A stretch of DNA of 64,000 nucleotides from Aeromonas rivipollensis (GTDB taxonomy: Bacteria; Pseudomonadota; Gammaproteobacteria; Enterobacterales; Aeromonadaceae): contig NZ_JAAILA010000013.1 in NCBI RefSeq assembly GCF_010974825.1, forward strand, positions 124,001-188,000. Reading direction: 5' to 3'. The notes under the pieces are model-generated. The model had not been told where the DNA came from, searched no databases, and saw only the letters and a program-made list of their open reading frames with translations. The translations under genes were made by a program, and so were the position numbers. Shown here piece by piece: positions 31,583 to 39,336 of this stretch (the stretch's first letter is position 1; the number at the start of each line of letters is the position of its first letter).

Positions 31583-33244
31583 TTGAGTATTACGGTTCAA
31601 CTTGCCCACTTCAGTGACTGCCACTCCCATTTCGATGGCGCGCCCATGCGCTTCTCCCCTGAGGGTGAGTCCGAGTGGCGCACCCAATGTGGCGGCTACG
31701 GCCGCATCCTGACCCGGCTGACCGCCCTGCGCCAGCAGGCCGCCGCCGCGGGCCAGACCTGCCTGTTGCTGCACGGGGGTGACACCTTCCAGGGGTCGCT
31801 CTATTTCAACCGCTTCAAGGGACGGGCCAACGCCGACTTGCTCGGCCTGCTGCGACCGGATGCCATGGTGATCGGCAACCATGAATTCGATCTCGGCAAC
31901 GGCCCGCTGGTGGAGTTTCTGCGCCAGCTCGACTATCCGGTGCTGGCCGCCAACCTCGACAGCAGCCAGGAGCCGGCCGATGCCCCGCTGCGACTGCACG
32001 GCTTGCCACAGCTGTTTGATGCCAGCCGCCCCTGGCACAGGCGCGTCATCGACGGCGTCCCCTTCGCCCTGCTCGGCATCACCTTGCCGCAGATGGCCGC
32101 CATCGCGAGCCCGGATCCCCACACCCGCTTCCACGGCATAGAGGAGACCCTCAGCGCCGCCCTCGGCGAGATCAAGGCCGAAGGAATAGCGCACATCATA
32201 TTGCTCAGTCACCTGGGGCTGGCGCAGGACAAGCGGCTGGCGGCCCGCTTCCCCGAACTCAGCCTGATTGTCGGCGGTCACACCCACAGCCAGCTGGGGG
32301 ATCTGGCCCCGCTCGGGCTGATAAGCGAGGGGAGCTACCCCTTGATGATCGAGGGGGTCGCCATACTGCATGCGGCCCACAGCGCCCTCTGCCTCGGGGT
32401 GTGCGAGCTGGAATTTGATGAGCGCGGGCGAGTTTGCCGAAGCCGCGGCCAGCTGGAGTGGCTACCCTGGCAGCCCTGGCCCTTTGCCTCGCCCCCGCCG
32501 GCAGGCCTCCATTTCTGCGAGCAGGCTGCCGAGCTCGAGCAGCACCTGGCCAAACGTTACCGGCCCGAGCTCGAGACCATGACCCGGCGCATAGTGACCC
32601 GCCTCGCCGGGCCACTGCACCATCAGCGCCTGCCCGATGCCGCCCTGCCCGCCGGCAGTCAGGTCGCCCCCCTGGTGGCCCAGGCCATGCTGGCCGGCGC
32701 CCGCGAACAGGTGGGTCAGGTGGATTTCGCCTTGCACAACGCAGGGGGGGTGCGCTGCTCTCTCGAGCCCGGGCCCCTAAGCGAGGCGGACATCGCCGGG
32801 CGCCTGCTGCCCTTTGCCATCCCGCTCACCCTCTACCGGGTGCACGGCCATGAGCTGGCGGAGGCGCTGGAAGGTGCCATCGACAACGCCACCAACAACG
32901 GCGTGGTCGGCAATGGCAGCGGCAGCTTCCCCTATACCGCCGGGATGCGCTTCTGTTATCAGGCAGACAGGCCCAAGGGGAGCCGGATCACCCGCCTCGA
33001 ATGGGAGGCGAGCCCGGGTCAGTGGCAGAGCGTCGAGATGGATGCCATCTATCGGGGGGTCTCCAGCGCCTACACCGCCTCCGGCAAGGAGGGCTACACG
33101 GCCCTGGCCCGCACCCTGACCCAGCACAATCAGGAGCTCGGCATTACCCTGGCCGATGCCTTTATCCGCTGGGCCCGCCATCTGCCCGAGCTGGCCCCCC
33201 TGCCGCCGCTGGTGGAATACCAGGGTGCCAGTCCCATGGCCTGA
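31583..33244 (+). CDS. 5'-nucleotidase / UDP-sugar hydrolase-like metallophosphatase, no signal peptide
   Basis: 553 residues starting at TTG with aaggagg 8 nt upstream. An N-terminal calcineurin-type metallophosphatase domain has all metal motifs: FSDCHSHFDG, GGDTFQG, GNHEFD, LLSHLG and GGHTHSQLG. A C-terminal 5'-nucleotidase domain follows (from about residue 340; AQAMLAGAREQVG, HNAGGVR). UshA and relatives are exported, but no signal peptide is visible here: the first residues after the start lead straight into the strand SITVQLAHFSDCHSH. It is therefore probably cytosolic. The substrate is unknown. It is a separate gene between dcuC and a repeat-bearing gap. Confidence 0.88.
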   Translation: MSITVQLAHFSDCHSHFDGAPMRFSPEGESEWRTQCGGYGRILTRLTALRQQAAAAGQTCLLLHGGDTFQGSLYFNRFKGRANADLLGLLRPDAMVIGNHEFDLGNGPLVEFLRQLDYPVLAANLDSSQEPADAPLRLHGLPQLFDASRPWHRRVIDGVPFALLGITLPQMAAIASPDPHTRFHGIEETLSAALGEIKAEGIAHIILLSHLGLAQDKRLAARFPELSLIVGGHTHSQLGDLAPLGLISEGSYPLMIEGVAILHAAHSALCLGVCELEFDERGRVCRSRGQLEWLPWQPWPFASPPPAGLHFCEQAAELEQHLAKRYRPELETMTRRIVTRLAGPLHHQRLPDAALPAGSQVAPLVAQAMLAGAREQVGQVDFALHNAGGVRCSLEPGPLSEADIAGRLLPFAIPLTLYRVHGHELAEALEGAIDNATNNGVVGNGSGSFPYTAGMRFCYQADRPKGSRITRLEWEASPGQWQSVEMDAIYRGVSSAYTASGKEGYTALARTLTQHNQELGITLADAFIRWARHLPELAPLPPLVEYQGASPMA

Positions 33245-33323
33245 GGCCCTCATCGGGCCATCCCCTGTCAAGGCGCCGCTTTTCTTCGTGAGAGCGGCGC
33301 TTATTACATTTTTCGAGCACAGT

Positions 33324-33359
33324 CCCCAGCCCATTGCATCGGACTGCCGGCCTCGGCAA
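33324..33359 (+). repeat. 36-nt direct repeat, copy 1
   Basis: Starts ccccagcccattgcatcgg and ends with tgccggcctcggcaa; identical to 33436-33471. Weaker similarity extends on both sides (tacattttt... upstream, ggc.c.gc..ttcgtctt downstream), so the duplicated unit is about 80-100 bp. It includes a tgccg...cggca inverted repeat. Confidence 0.85.
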
Positions 33360-33435
33360 CACCAGGCACCGCCGTTCGTCTTGTGCAATGCAGGCACTGA
33401 AAACGTTACTTTTATACATTATTTCAAACACATCG

Positions 33436-33471
33436 CCCCAGCCCATTGCATCGGACTGCCGGCCTCGGCAA
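33436..33471 (+). repeat. 36-nt direct repeat, copy 2
   Basis: Identical to 33324-33359 with a 112-bp period. It lies 44-79 nt before the start of the membrane protein gene at 33515, so the copy is probably part of its promoter or leader. Confidence 0.85.
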
Positions 33472-33514
33472 GATAGGCCCGCTTTTACGTCTTTCCCGCA
33501 GGAACAGGTCATCC

Positions 33515-35158
33515 ATGAATCACGCCATCCGTTTTACCCCTCAGCGCTACAACCCCGGGCTCAAGCCGCTGGTTGTCCTGCTCACCGCCCTGATGGCGCT
33601 GCTGTTTTGCTTGCGCAACCCGCTGTTCCACGGCATGGCGCCCGGCTTTGATGCCTCCCTGTTCGCTGTGATGGGCAAGATGTGGAGCGAGGGGGGCGTG
33701 CTCTACCGGGACATGATCGACATCAAGGGCCCCATGATCTTCGCCCTCGATGCGCTCGGTTACCATCTGGGGGGCTTCTTCGGGATCTGGCTGCTGGAGT
33801 GGGTCCTCTGCTGGCTCGGCCTGCTCGCCAGCTGGCAGGCCTTCTCCCAGCTGGGTCTCTCCCTGCGGGCCCGCCTCGGCAGCATGCTGGCGCTCCTCGC
33901 GCTCTACAGTACCCGCTACTACTACGGCAACATGACCGAGGACTGGACCTTCCACCTGGCCCTCATCGCCCAGTGGGCCTTCATCACCCTGCTGCTGGAC
34001 AAGCAGTTTCGCTGGGGCCCGGCCCTGGTGGCGGCCCTCACCTTCGCCATAGTGGCCTGGATGCGCACCAACAACGGCGCCTTCTGGGGGGCCTGGTATC
34101 TGGTGCTGTTCTGCCACTGGTGTCTGCGTGAGCAGTGGCGCTGCGCCTTCGGTCTGCTCTGCTCCAGCCTGCTGGGGCTGGCCCTGATCGGCGGCCCGCT
34201 GTTTGCCTACTTCCAGCACCACGGGTTGCTGGCCGAATTCAAATACTACGCCTTCGGCATCTTCTTCGAGGGGAGCTACGGCAACGGCTTCTCCCCGGAA
34301 GTGGGGGCCGTCGGCTTGCTGCGTACCGGCCTCGTCATGCTGCTGCCGGCCTTCATTGTGCTGATGCTGGGACGCCGCCAGGAGTGGTATCTGCCCGCCT
34401 TGTGCGCCACCCTGTTCGGCGTGCTCTTCACCCTGATAGCCAACTCCGTCTCCGGCCACGTGTTCGATCACTACGACGTGCTCTACCTGCAGCTTGGCCT
34501 GCTGCCACTCGCCTGCCTGCTGGATCGCAGCGAGCAGCAGTCCGACGCCCTGGGCCTGCTCTGCATCTCCCTGGTGGTGCTGACCGCCAGCTGGCTGCTG
34601 GCCCAGCAGCTCGGTTACGGCTGGAGCACCAAGGAGTGGTCGCTGCCGCGGGTGCGCGAAGTGCTCGGCAACAGTCTGCTGTGGGCCCTGCCGGTGCTCA
34701 TCCTGGTGCCGCTCTGGCGCGCCTGGGATGTACGCAGCGCCACCCCCTGGCTGGCGTCGCTCGCCATGCTGGCGCTCCTGGTCAACAACGCCTGGGAGGG
34801 CAACCTCAAGGGCAAGCCGTTCAATCCGCCGGCCCAGGTAAGGGTCGACAGGATCAAGGCCGAGACCGGGCCTGCCGACAAGATCTGGGTCGATGGCATA
34901 CAGCCGCAATACTATCTGTGGACAGATCGCCAGCCCGCCTCCGCCTATCTGTTCTTCGCCAACGTCAACCCGCCCTATGACGTGCGCGAGCGGGTGCTGG
35001 CCGACATCAGGCGGCAGGACCCCAAGTTCATCATCGCCAAGCCGGAGCGGGTGGCAGAGCAGTTGAAAACGCCGAGTTCTCCCTCCAGCCTCGCCTTCTA
35101 TCAATATCTGACGGACCGCTACGAAGAGGTGGATCCGGGTCTCTATCGCCGTCGCTGA
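33515..35158 (+). CDS. Polytopic membrane protein, GT-C glycosyltransferase-like
   Basis: 547 residues with about 11 hydrophobic segments and a soluble C-terminal domain of about 110 residues (from VRVDRIKAETGPADKIWVDG). The first loop holds FDASLFAVMGKMWSEGGVLY and then RDMIDIKGPMIF, a pattern like the Asp-containing first periplasmic loop of lipid-sugar-dependent GT-C enzymes. That suggests transfer of a sugar from a polyprenyl carrier, but the acceptor and donor are not visible. The start ATG has a weak ggaacagg ribosome site. It is a single gene; the upstream gap carries two 36-nt repeats. Confidence 0.7.
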   Translation: MNHAIRFTPQRYNPGLKPLVVLLTALMALLFCLRNPLFHGMAPGFDASLFAVMGKMWSEGGVLYRDMIDIKGPMIFALDALGYHLGGFFGIWLLEWVLCWLGLLASWQAFSQLGLSLRARLGSMLALLALYSTRYYYGNMTEDWTFHLALIAQWAFITLLLDKQFRWGPALVAALTFAIVAWMRTNNGAFWGAWYLVLFCHWCLREQWRCAFGLLCSSLLGLALIGGPLFAYFQHHGLLAEFKYYAFGIFFEGSYGNGFSPEVGAVGLLRTGLVMLLPAFIVLMLGRRQEWYLPALCATLFGVLFTLIANSVSGHVFDHYDVLYLQLGLLPLACLLDRSEQQSDALGLLCISLVVLTASWLLAQQLGYGWSTKEWSLPRVREVLGNSLLWALPVLILVPLWRAWDVRSATPWLASLAMLALLVNNAWEGNLKGKPFNPPAQVRVDRIKAETGPADKIWVDGIQPQYYLWTDRQPASAYLFFANVNPPYDVRERVLADIRRQDPKFIIAKPERVAEQLKTPSSPSSLAFYQYLTDRYEEVDPGLYRRR

Positions 35159-35289
35159 GACCGATTGACGAAAGTCGGGGCCGTTGCTGGCAACAGCGAC
35201 GGCCCCTTTCATTGGTGTGAAGACGTGTGTTCAAGGGGGCCCATCATGATTACAATGGCGCTCTTTTTTAGTGTGAAGGGGGAGACATC

Positions 35290-35793
35290 ATGGCCGAACT
35301 GACCTATCTGGGGGGCTATCCTGACCCTCTCAAGAGCCAGGTACAGCAGTTGATCGCGGCGGGAAAACTCGGCGAGATGCTGGCCAAACGCTACCCCGAG
35401 ACCCACCTCGTCCAGAGTGACAAGGCGCTGCTGGCCTATACCATGGAGCTGAAAAACCGCTACCTGAAAAGCTCGGCGCCGCTCTCCAAGGTGATCTTCG
35501 ACGGCAAGATCAATGTGATCAAGGATGCCCTCGGCCTGCACACCTATGTCAGCCGGGTACAGGGCAACAAGCTCAAGGCCAAGAACGAGATCCGCATCGC
35601 CGCCCTGTTCAAGGAGGCGCATCCCGCCTTCCTGAAGATGATAGTGGTGCACGAGCTGGCCCACTTGCGGGAGAAGGATCACAACAAGGCCTTCTACCAG
35701 CTCTGTCAGCACATGGAACCGGACTATCATCAACTGGAGTTCGATCTCAGGCTCTGGCTCACCTGGCGTGACATCGAACGCTCCTCGGGCTGA
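35290..35793 (+). CDS. YgjP-like metallopeptidase-domain protein
   Basis: 167 residues with the zinc motif HELAHLREKDHNKAFYQL: H-E-x2-H with the third ligand His a few residues later, as in the YgjP/DUF45 group of small minigluzincin-like peptidases. Cytosolic, with no signal peptide. Substrate unknown. It starts after a gggggag ribosome site and is followed 24 nt later by the DUF2927 gene, probably in one transcript. Confidence 0.88.
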   Translation: MAELTYLGGYPDPLKSQVQQLIAAGKLGEMLAKRYPETHLVQSDKALLAYTMELKNRYLKSSAPLSKVIFDGKINVIKDALGLHTYVSRVQGNKLKAKNEIRIAALFKEAHPAFLKMIVVHELAHLREKDHNKAFYQLCQHMEPDYHQLEFDLRLWLTWRDIERSSG

Positions 35794-35817
35794 CCCTATC
35801 GATTGCAAGGAGGCAAG

Positions 35818-36639
35818 ATGATCCCAGGGCACACTCGTTCAGGGCACAGCCGTCGTCATATCACGCCAGGCCGGATGCTGGCCCTGTGGCTCGCCACGCT
35901 GCTGCCCTGCACCCTGCAGGCCGCCGAACGCTGGCAGAGCAACGACTATCTGGTCCAAAGCTTCATGGAAGTCGCCATGAAGCGGGAATATGGGCATGAG
36001 GCCCAGGTACGCTTCTCCCGCTGGCAAGGCCCCATCCGCCTCAAGCTCATCAACGAATTTGGCGACAAGGCGCTGCAGGCCGAGGTGGTCAAGGTGCAGA
36101 GCCAGCATCTGGCCAGGATCACCGGCCACCCCATACAGCTTGTCAACGACAACCCCAATCTCACCCTCATCATGACAAGGCACCAGCAGATGGCCAGCTG
36201 GGCCGGCCGTACCATGCGCCAGGATGACTCCGTCAGCATTGCCCTCAAGGAGGGGATCTGCCTGGCCAATTTCGCCACCAATGCCCGCTACGAGATCACC
36301 CGTGCCACCATCATCATCCCGGTGGACTACAGTCGGGCCAAGGGCCGCTTCCTGGATTGCGTGGTGGAAGAGCTCACCCAGGTGATGGGGCTGCCCAACG
36401 ATTCGAACAAGGTGTTTCCCTCCATCTTCAATGACAACAGCATCGACAGCTTCCCCACCGGCCTCGACTATGTGCTGCTCAAGCTCGCCTATCATCCCGC
36501 CCTCCGGGCAGGGATGACGGCCGACGAGGTGCGCACTGCCCTGCCCATTGCCCTCAAGGCGCTTCGCGCCAATGGGGACATCGCAGAGGCCAACCAGCGG
36601 GTACAGAGCGGTAGCCTCAAACGCTGGGCCGGGCTCTGA
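35818..36639 (+). CDS. Exported DUF2927-family protein
   Basis: 273 residues. The N terminus has a basic stretch, a hydrophobic segment (MLALWLATLLPCTLQA) and a cleavage site near AAE, so it is exported. The conserved DUF2927 motif is CVVEELTQVMGLPNDSN (about residues 180-196), reminiscent of an EE-type metal site; the function of the family is unknown. Start chosen at the ATG after aaggagg; the open frame extends five codons upstream to a TTG. It may be co-transcribed with the YgjP-like gene. Confidence 0.75.
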   Translation: MIPGHTRSGHSRRHITPGRMLALWLATLLPCTLQAAERWQSNDYLVQSFMEVAMKREYGHEAQVRFSRWQGPIRLKLINEFGDKALQAEVVKVQSQHLARITGHPIQLVNDNPNLTLIMTRHQQMASWAGRTMRQDDSVSIALKEGICLANFATNARYEITRATIIIPVDYSRAKGRFLDCVVEELTQVMGLPNDSNKVFPSIFNDNSIDSFPTGLDYVLLKLAYHPALRAGMTADEVRTALPIALKALRANGDIAEANQRVQSGSLKRWAGL

Positions 36640-36681
36640 TTTTTCTGGCCTGGCTCAGTTCCCGGCCCCCTGCCCACAAAC

Positions 36682-36710
36682 ACGAAACGCAGCCTTGAGC
36701 TGCGTTTCGT
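36682..36710. terminator. Bidirectional terminator
   Basis: 12-bp perfect stem acgaaacgcagc / gctgcgtttcgt with a 5-nt loop, between the convergent DUF2927 and DinI-like genes. The stem ends carry the A/T-rich bases. Confidence 0.8.
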
Positions 36711-36734
36711 TCAAACGGGGGAAGCCTGCCCTGA

Positions 36735-36989
36735 TCAGGCCTCGGCGCCTTCTGCCTCCGGCATCCAGCTCTCGGCGTTCTCCCATACTTCCTGCACCAT
36801 GGTCTCGGCCAGTTCCCTGTCCTCCTTGCTGGCACGGCTGACCGTCAGGGCCATGGCACTGCCCGGGGCGACCCGCACATGCAGATCAGGGAATCGCTCG
36901 CCCAGTTGCTTGAGCAACTCCTGGCGCAGCGCCTCCATGGTCGCAGTGGGGATCTGATGTTTTCTGTCGATGATGATTTCCAGGCGCAT
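36735..36989 (-). CDS. DinI-like family protein
   Basis: 84 residues from ATG (36989), which begins MRLEIIIDRK like E. coli DinI; an ATG five codons upstream has no ribosome site, whereas ggag lies 9 nt before the chosen one. The C-terminal acidic helix (SKEDRELAETMVQEVWENAESWM) matches the RecA-interacting face of DinI, which tunes RecA filaments during SOS. A perfect LexA-box pattern lies just upstream, which supports SOS induction. Confidence 0.9.
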   Translation of the reverse strand: MRLEIIIDRKHQIPTATMEALRQELLKQLGERFPDLHVRVAPGSAMALTVSRASKEDRELAETMVQEVWENAESWMPEAEGAEA

Positions 36990-37013
36990 AGGATAGGTCT
37001 CCATAATGGTTAA

Positions 37014-37029
37014 CTGTATTTTTATACAG
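37014..37029. promoter_or_regulatory. LexA (SOS) box of the DinI-like gene
   Basis: ctgtatttttatacag: CTGT-N8-ACAG, the full 16-bp LexA consensus geometry with an AT centre, 25 nt before the start codon. Confidence 0.9.
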
Positions 37030-37216
37030 TAAAAACCAAAAGTAAAGGCTCAGCTTCTCGTTCCACCTCCATCGCTCAACAATCCATCATTCTCCCTGTC
37101 ATGACCACATCCGCATTCCCTGCCGCTCACTTTCCTTGAGCGCGTTTCATCCTGCCTAGTCACCTCGGGAGAAAAAATGGTTGATATTGGTTCTCATTCA
37201 TCGCATCATCAGCCTG

Positions 37217-37231
37217 TGTTATAACATAACA
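37217..37231. promoter_or_regulatory. Candidate Zur box upstream of L31B/L36B
   Basis: tgttataacataaca, a perfect 15-bp palindrome (TGTTAT-n3-ATAACA), 13 nt before the rpmE2 ATG. It resembles the gammaproteobacterial Zur operator core. Zur represses the zinc-free paralogues of L31 and L36 in other bacteria. Confidence 0.75.
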
Positions 37232-37244
37232 AAAAGAGACAATC

Positions 37245-37514
37245 ATGCGCCCCAATATTCACCCTGAATACCGCAAGGTCCTGTTTCACGATCTGGCCAG
37301 CAACACCTGCTTCCTGATCGGATCTACCTTGCAGACCGATCGCACCAAGCAATGGGAAGATGGCAACACCTATCCCTATGTGACGCTGGATGTCTCCAGT
37401 GCCTCCCACCCCTTCTATACCGGCAAGCAGAAGCAGGTCGGCAAGGAAGGACAGGTTGCCCGCTTCGGTCAGCGATTCGGCCAATTCTTCAACAAAGGAA
37501 AAGAGACATCATGA
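37245..37514 (+). CDS. rpmE2: 50S ribosomal protein L31 type B (zinc-independent)
   Basis: 89 residues, matching YkgM of E. coli: [16 protein letters not shown] and [20 protein letters not shown]. It lacks the CxxC zinc ribbon of the primary L31, so it can replace it and free zinc under starvation. The stop overlaps the L36 gene by 4 nt (ATGA). Confidence 0.95.
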   Translation: MRPNIHPEYRKVLFHDLASNTCFLIGSTLQTDRTKQWEDGNTYPYVTLDVSSASHPFYTGKQKQVGKEGQVARFGQRFGQFFNKGKETS

Positions 37515-37636
37515 AAGTGCTCGCCTCCCTGAAATCAGCCAAGTCACGTCACCCGGATTGCCAGATCGTTCGTCGACGCGGCAAGCTGTTCGTGATCTGC
37601 AAGAGCAATCCCAGATTCAAGGCTCGCCAGGGCTAA
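37511..37636 (+). CDS. rpmJ2: 50S ribosomal protein L36 type B (zinc-independent)
   Basis: 41 residues, like YkgO of E. coli: [20 protein letters not shown] then [12 protein letters not shown]. It lacks the four-Cys/His zinc site of the primary L36. It is translationally coupled to rpmE2 and completes the zinc-saving pair. Confidence 0.92.
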   Translation: MKVLASLKSAKSRHPDCQIVRRRGKLFVICKSNPRFKARQG

Positions 37637-37662
37637 ACACGCAGACACACTGTCCATCCTCC

Positions 37663-37689
37663 CTGGCCCTCTTTCCGAGGGCCAGATCA
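37663..37689 (+). terminator. Probable terminator of rpmE2-rpmJ2
   Basis: 9-bp stem ctggccctc / gagggccag with a 5-nt loop and a short A/T-rich tail (atcattt). Confidence 0.65.
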
Positions 37690-38083
37690 TTTCTGGCTCA
37701 TCGCAAACACCGCCTGCTCGTCTTCGAGCCATGAATGTTCCCCCCCAAGTTCCAGTCAACCCCCTCCACCACCATAAAAGAAACATCGTTTCATTTTATA
37801 TAGATGCAGATCCCATTTTTGGATGTGATCATGTCGCCACCATTGTAAATGAAACACCAAATGAACTATATTTGAACCGTCGTTTTGAAATTGCAAAATG
37901 CCTGGTGAGATGAAACCTGGTCGGCACGTCCTCGCAGATGCGCGTGCTGACCTTCACAACCCACGGCCGTGCCTTGCCACCAAACTCGACCCCAACGAGT
38001 CCAACCCAGATTGAAAGCCACATGCGCTATCTGGCAATGGGACCACTGTCAGTAGCTTTTTTTCATAGGATTGATCGAACGTT
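37690..38083 (+). promoter_or_regulatory. Upstream region of the KdgM-type porin
   Basis: About 390 bp without a convincing gene. It contains a KdgR-like palindrome (37776-37797), a second half-like site near 37848 (aaatgaaacacc), a CRP-like half site tgtgatcatgtcgcc at about 37824, and from about 37913 to 38030 a GC-rich stretch unlike its AT-rich sides. Small frames there are not supported. Confidence 0.55.
37776..37797. promoter_or_regulatory. Candidate KdgR operator upstream of the porin
   Basis: aaaagaaacatcgtttcatttt: GAAAC-atc-GTTTC arms with A/T flanks, the shape of known KdgR boxes in pectinolytic enterobacteria. It lies about 290 nt before the porin start, so either a long leader exists or the promoter is remote. 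Confidence 0.7.
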
Positions 38084-38791
38084 ATGACGTTGAAATTCAC
38101 ATGTGCAGCCATCGCCGTCTGCTCGGCGCTCACCAGCATGAATGCAAATGCATGGAGCCTCAATTATCGACACGAGTTCCTGGAAAAACAGGATCAACAA
38201 AGCGATCGTCTGGTGGTTTCCCACCGCTTCGATAATGGTTGGGGATTTGGCGTCGAATCCAAATTTACCAACGGAGGTGAGGGTGAAGGTGCTTTCGATG
38301 AACTTCATACCACGGGCACTGAATATGACTTGAGCTATCTTGCCAAGCCCAATGACAAATGGTGGTGGGAAGCCGGATTCAATACCGAGATCACCAATGA
38401 CGTGCAAGATCTGCGTGTTCATTTCAAACCAACTTACTGGTTCAATCCCAACTTTTATACTGCCGCACGTTTCCGGGTGGGTCAGCGTAACTACGATGAT
38501 TCACTCAACAAGGAGAACGGTCATTATTTTCAGTTGAATTATTACCTTGGTTATAACGCAGAGAATTGGTCTGTTGCCTATGACTTCGAATATAAGAAGC
38601 TCGATTATCCTGACTTTAATGGCGAAGAGTATTCATATCTGAATAACGTCACCATCCGCGTGCCCATCAACAAGAACTGGCGACCCTTCACCGAAATCGG
38701 CTACGTATCATACAACGATCCGGCCGATGACAACCCCTACCCCAATGACTGGCAGTGGCGCTGGCGGGTCGGGATTGAGTACATCTTCTAA
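38084..38791 (+). CDS. Oligogalacturonate-type outer-membrane porin (KdgM/NanC family)
   Basis: 235-residue beta-barrel precursor. A signal peptide ends near MNANAWS; the mature chain has alternating strands starting WSLNYRHEFLEK, a long basic/aromatic barrel pattern and a C-terminal Phe (WRVGIEYIF), all typical of small 12-strand KdgM/NanC porins that pass acidic oligosaccharides. It probably imports a uronide oligomer for the enzymes encoded downstream. Symbol left open because several paralogues exist. A KdgR-like box is upstream. Confidence 0.88.
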   Translation: MTLKFTCAAIAVCSALTSMNANAWSLNYRHEFLEKQDQQSDRLVVSHRFDNGWGFGVESKFTNGGEGEGAFDELHTTGTEYDLSYLAKPNDKWWWEAGFNTEITNDVQDLRVHFKPTYWFNPNFYTAARFRVGQRNYDDSLNKENGHYFQLNYYLGYNAENWSVAYDFEYKKLDYPDFNGEEYSYLNNVTIRVPINKNWRPFTEIGYVSYNDPADDNPYPNDWQWRWRVGIEYIF

Positions 38792-39336
38792 GCCTGAGCC
38801 TCCCCCCTCATGGCAGAGCCCCCAGGTTCATCTCTGCGGCATCAAGAGCCATTGGGGTCAGTGAATAACGACAGCACCCTTGAAAGTCGATGCCAATTTG
38901 GTCCGATGACACGGCAAATAAAAGGTCGTGAGAGATGAAGTAAAAAGGGAATCCAATGAACCCTTACATTCATTACGAATGACAATTCATCACTGAATAT
39001 GGGCCTTGTGTCACGCAATACTGACTTATCTTAAATTGACATTTTGCTGTCACTGAATGAACAAGCATTATGGTTATGCTCCAATTCAGGAAGTATTAAC
39101 CGGTTGGCTGGTGACATATTGTCGCCCAGGTCACAGTTTGCATCATTGCGTTGAATGAGGGATGAAATCAGATGTCAAACGGCCCAATGACTTTCATCGA
39201 CTGCCGTTAAAGAAGACTGCTATTCGCTTTTATATTCATTAAGGTGACGAACCCCTTTAATTACATAAAAGGGGTTCGTCTGGTTACTCAATATAAATAA
39301 AGCCCTATGGGTGTCAATAGCTTCAAGGAGAGTTGT
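38792..39336 (+). promoter_or_regulatory. Long leader / promoter region of the glycan operon
   Basis: 545 bp without a supported gene, AT-rich compared with its sides. It contains small inverted pieces (attcattacgaatga near 38968), the pair tggtgacatattgtcgcc near 39109 and the strong hairpin at 39246-39280. I see no clear KdgR-type palindrome here; control might come through the hairpin or another regulator. Confidence 0.6.
39246..39280 (+). other. Perfect 13-bp hairpin in the operon leader
   Basis: gacgaaccccttt / aaaggggttcgtc with a 9-nt loop (aattacata), ending 56 nt before the start of the 820-residue enzyme. No T run follows, so it is not a simple terminator; an operator, RNA-stability element or protein-binding leader is possible. 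Confidence 0.65.

Noticed and set aside
33324..33471. Two identical 36-nt repeats as a minimal CRISPR array
   Set aside because: Only two copies, a 76-nt gap whose flanks are themselves similar, and no cas genes nearby; a tandem duplication explains it better.
37829..38023. 64-codon frame on the minus strand upstream of the porin
   Set aside because: No ribosome site, mixed composition, and it overlaps the proposed regulatory region; I could not link it to a transposase or any family.
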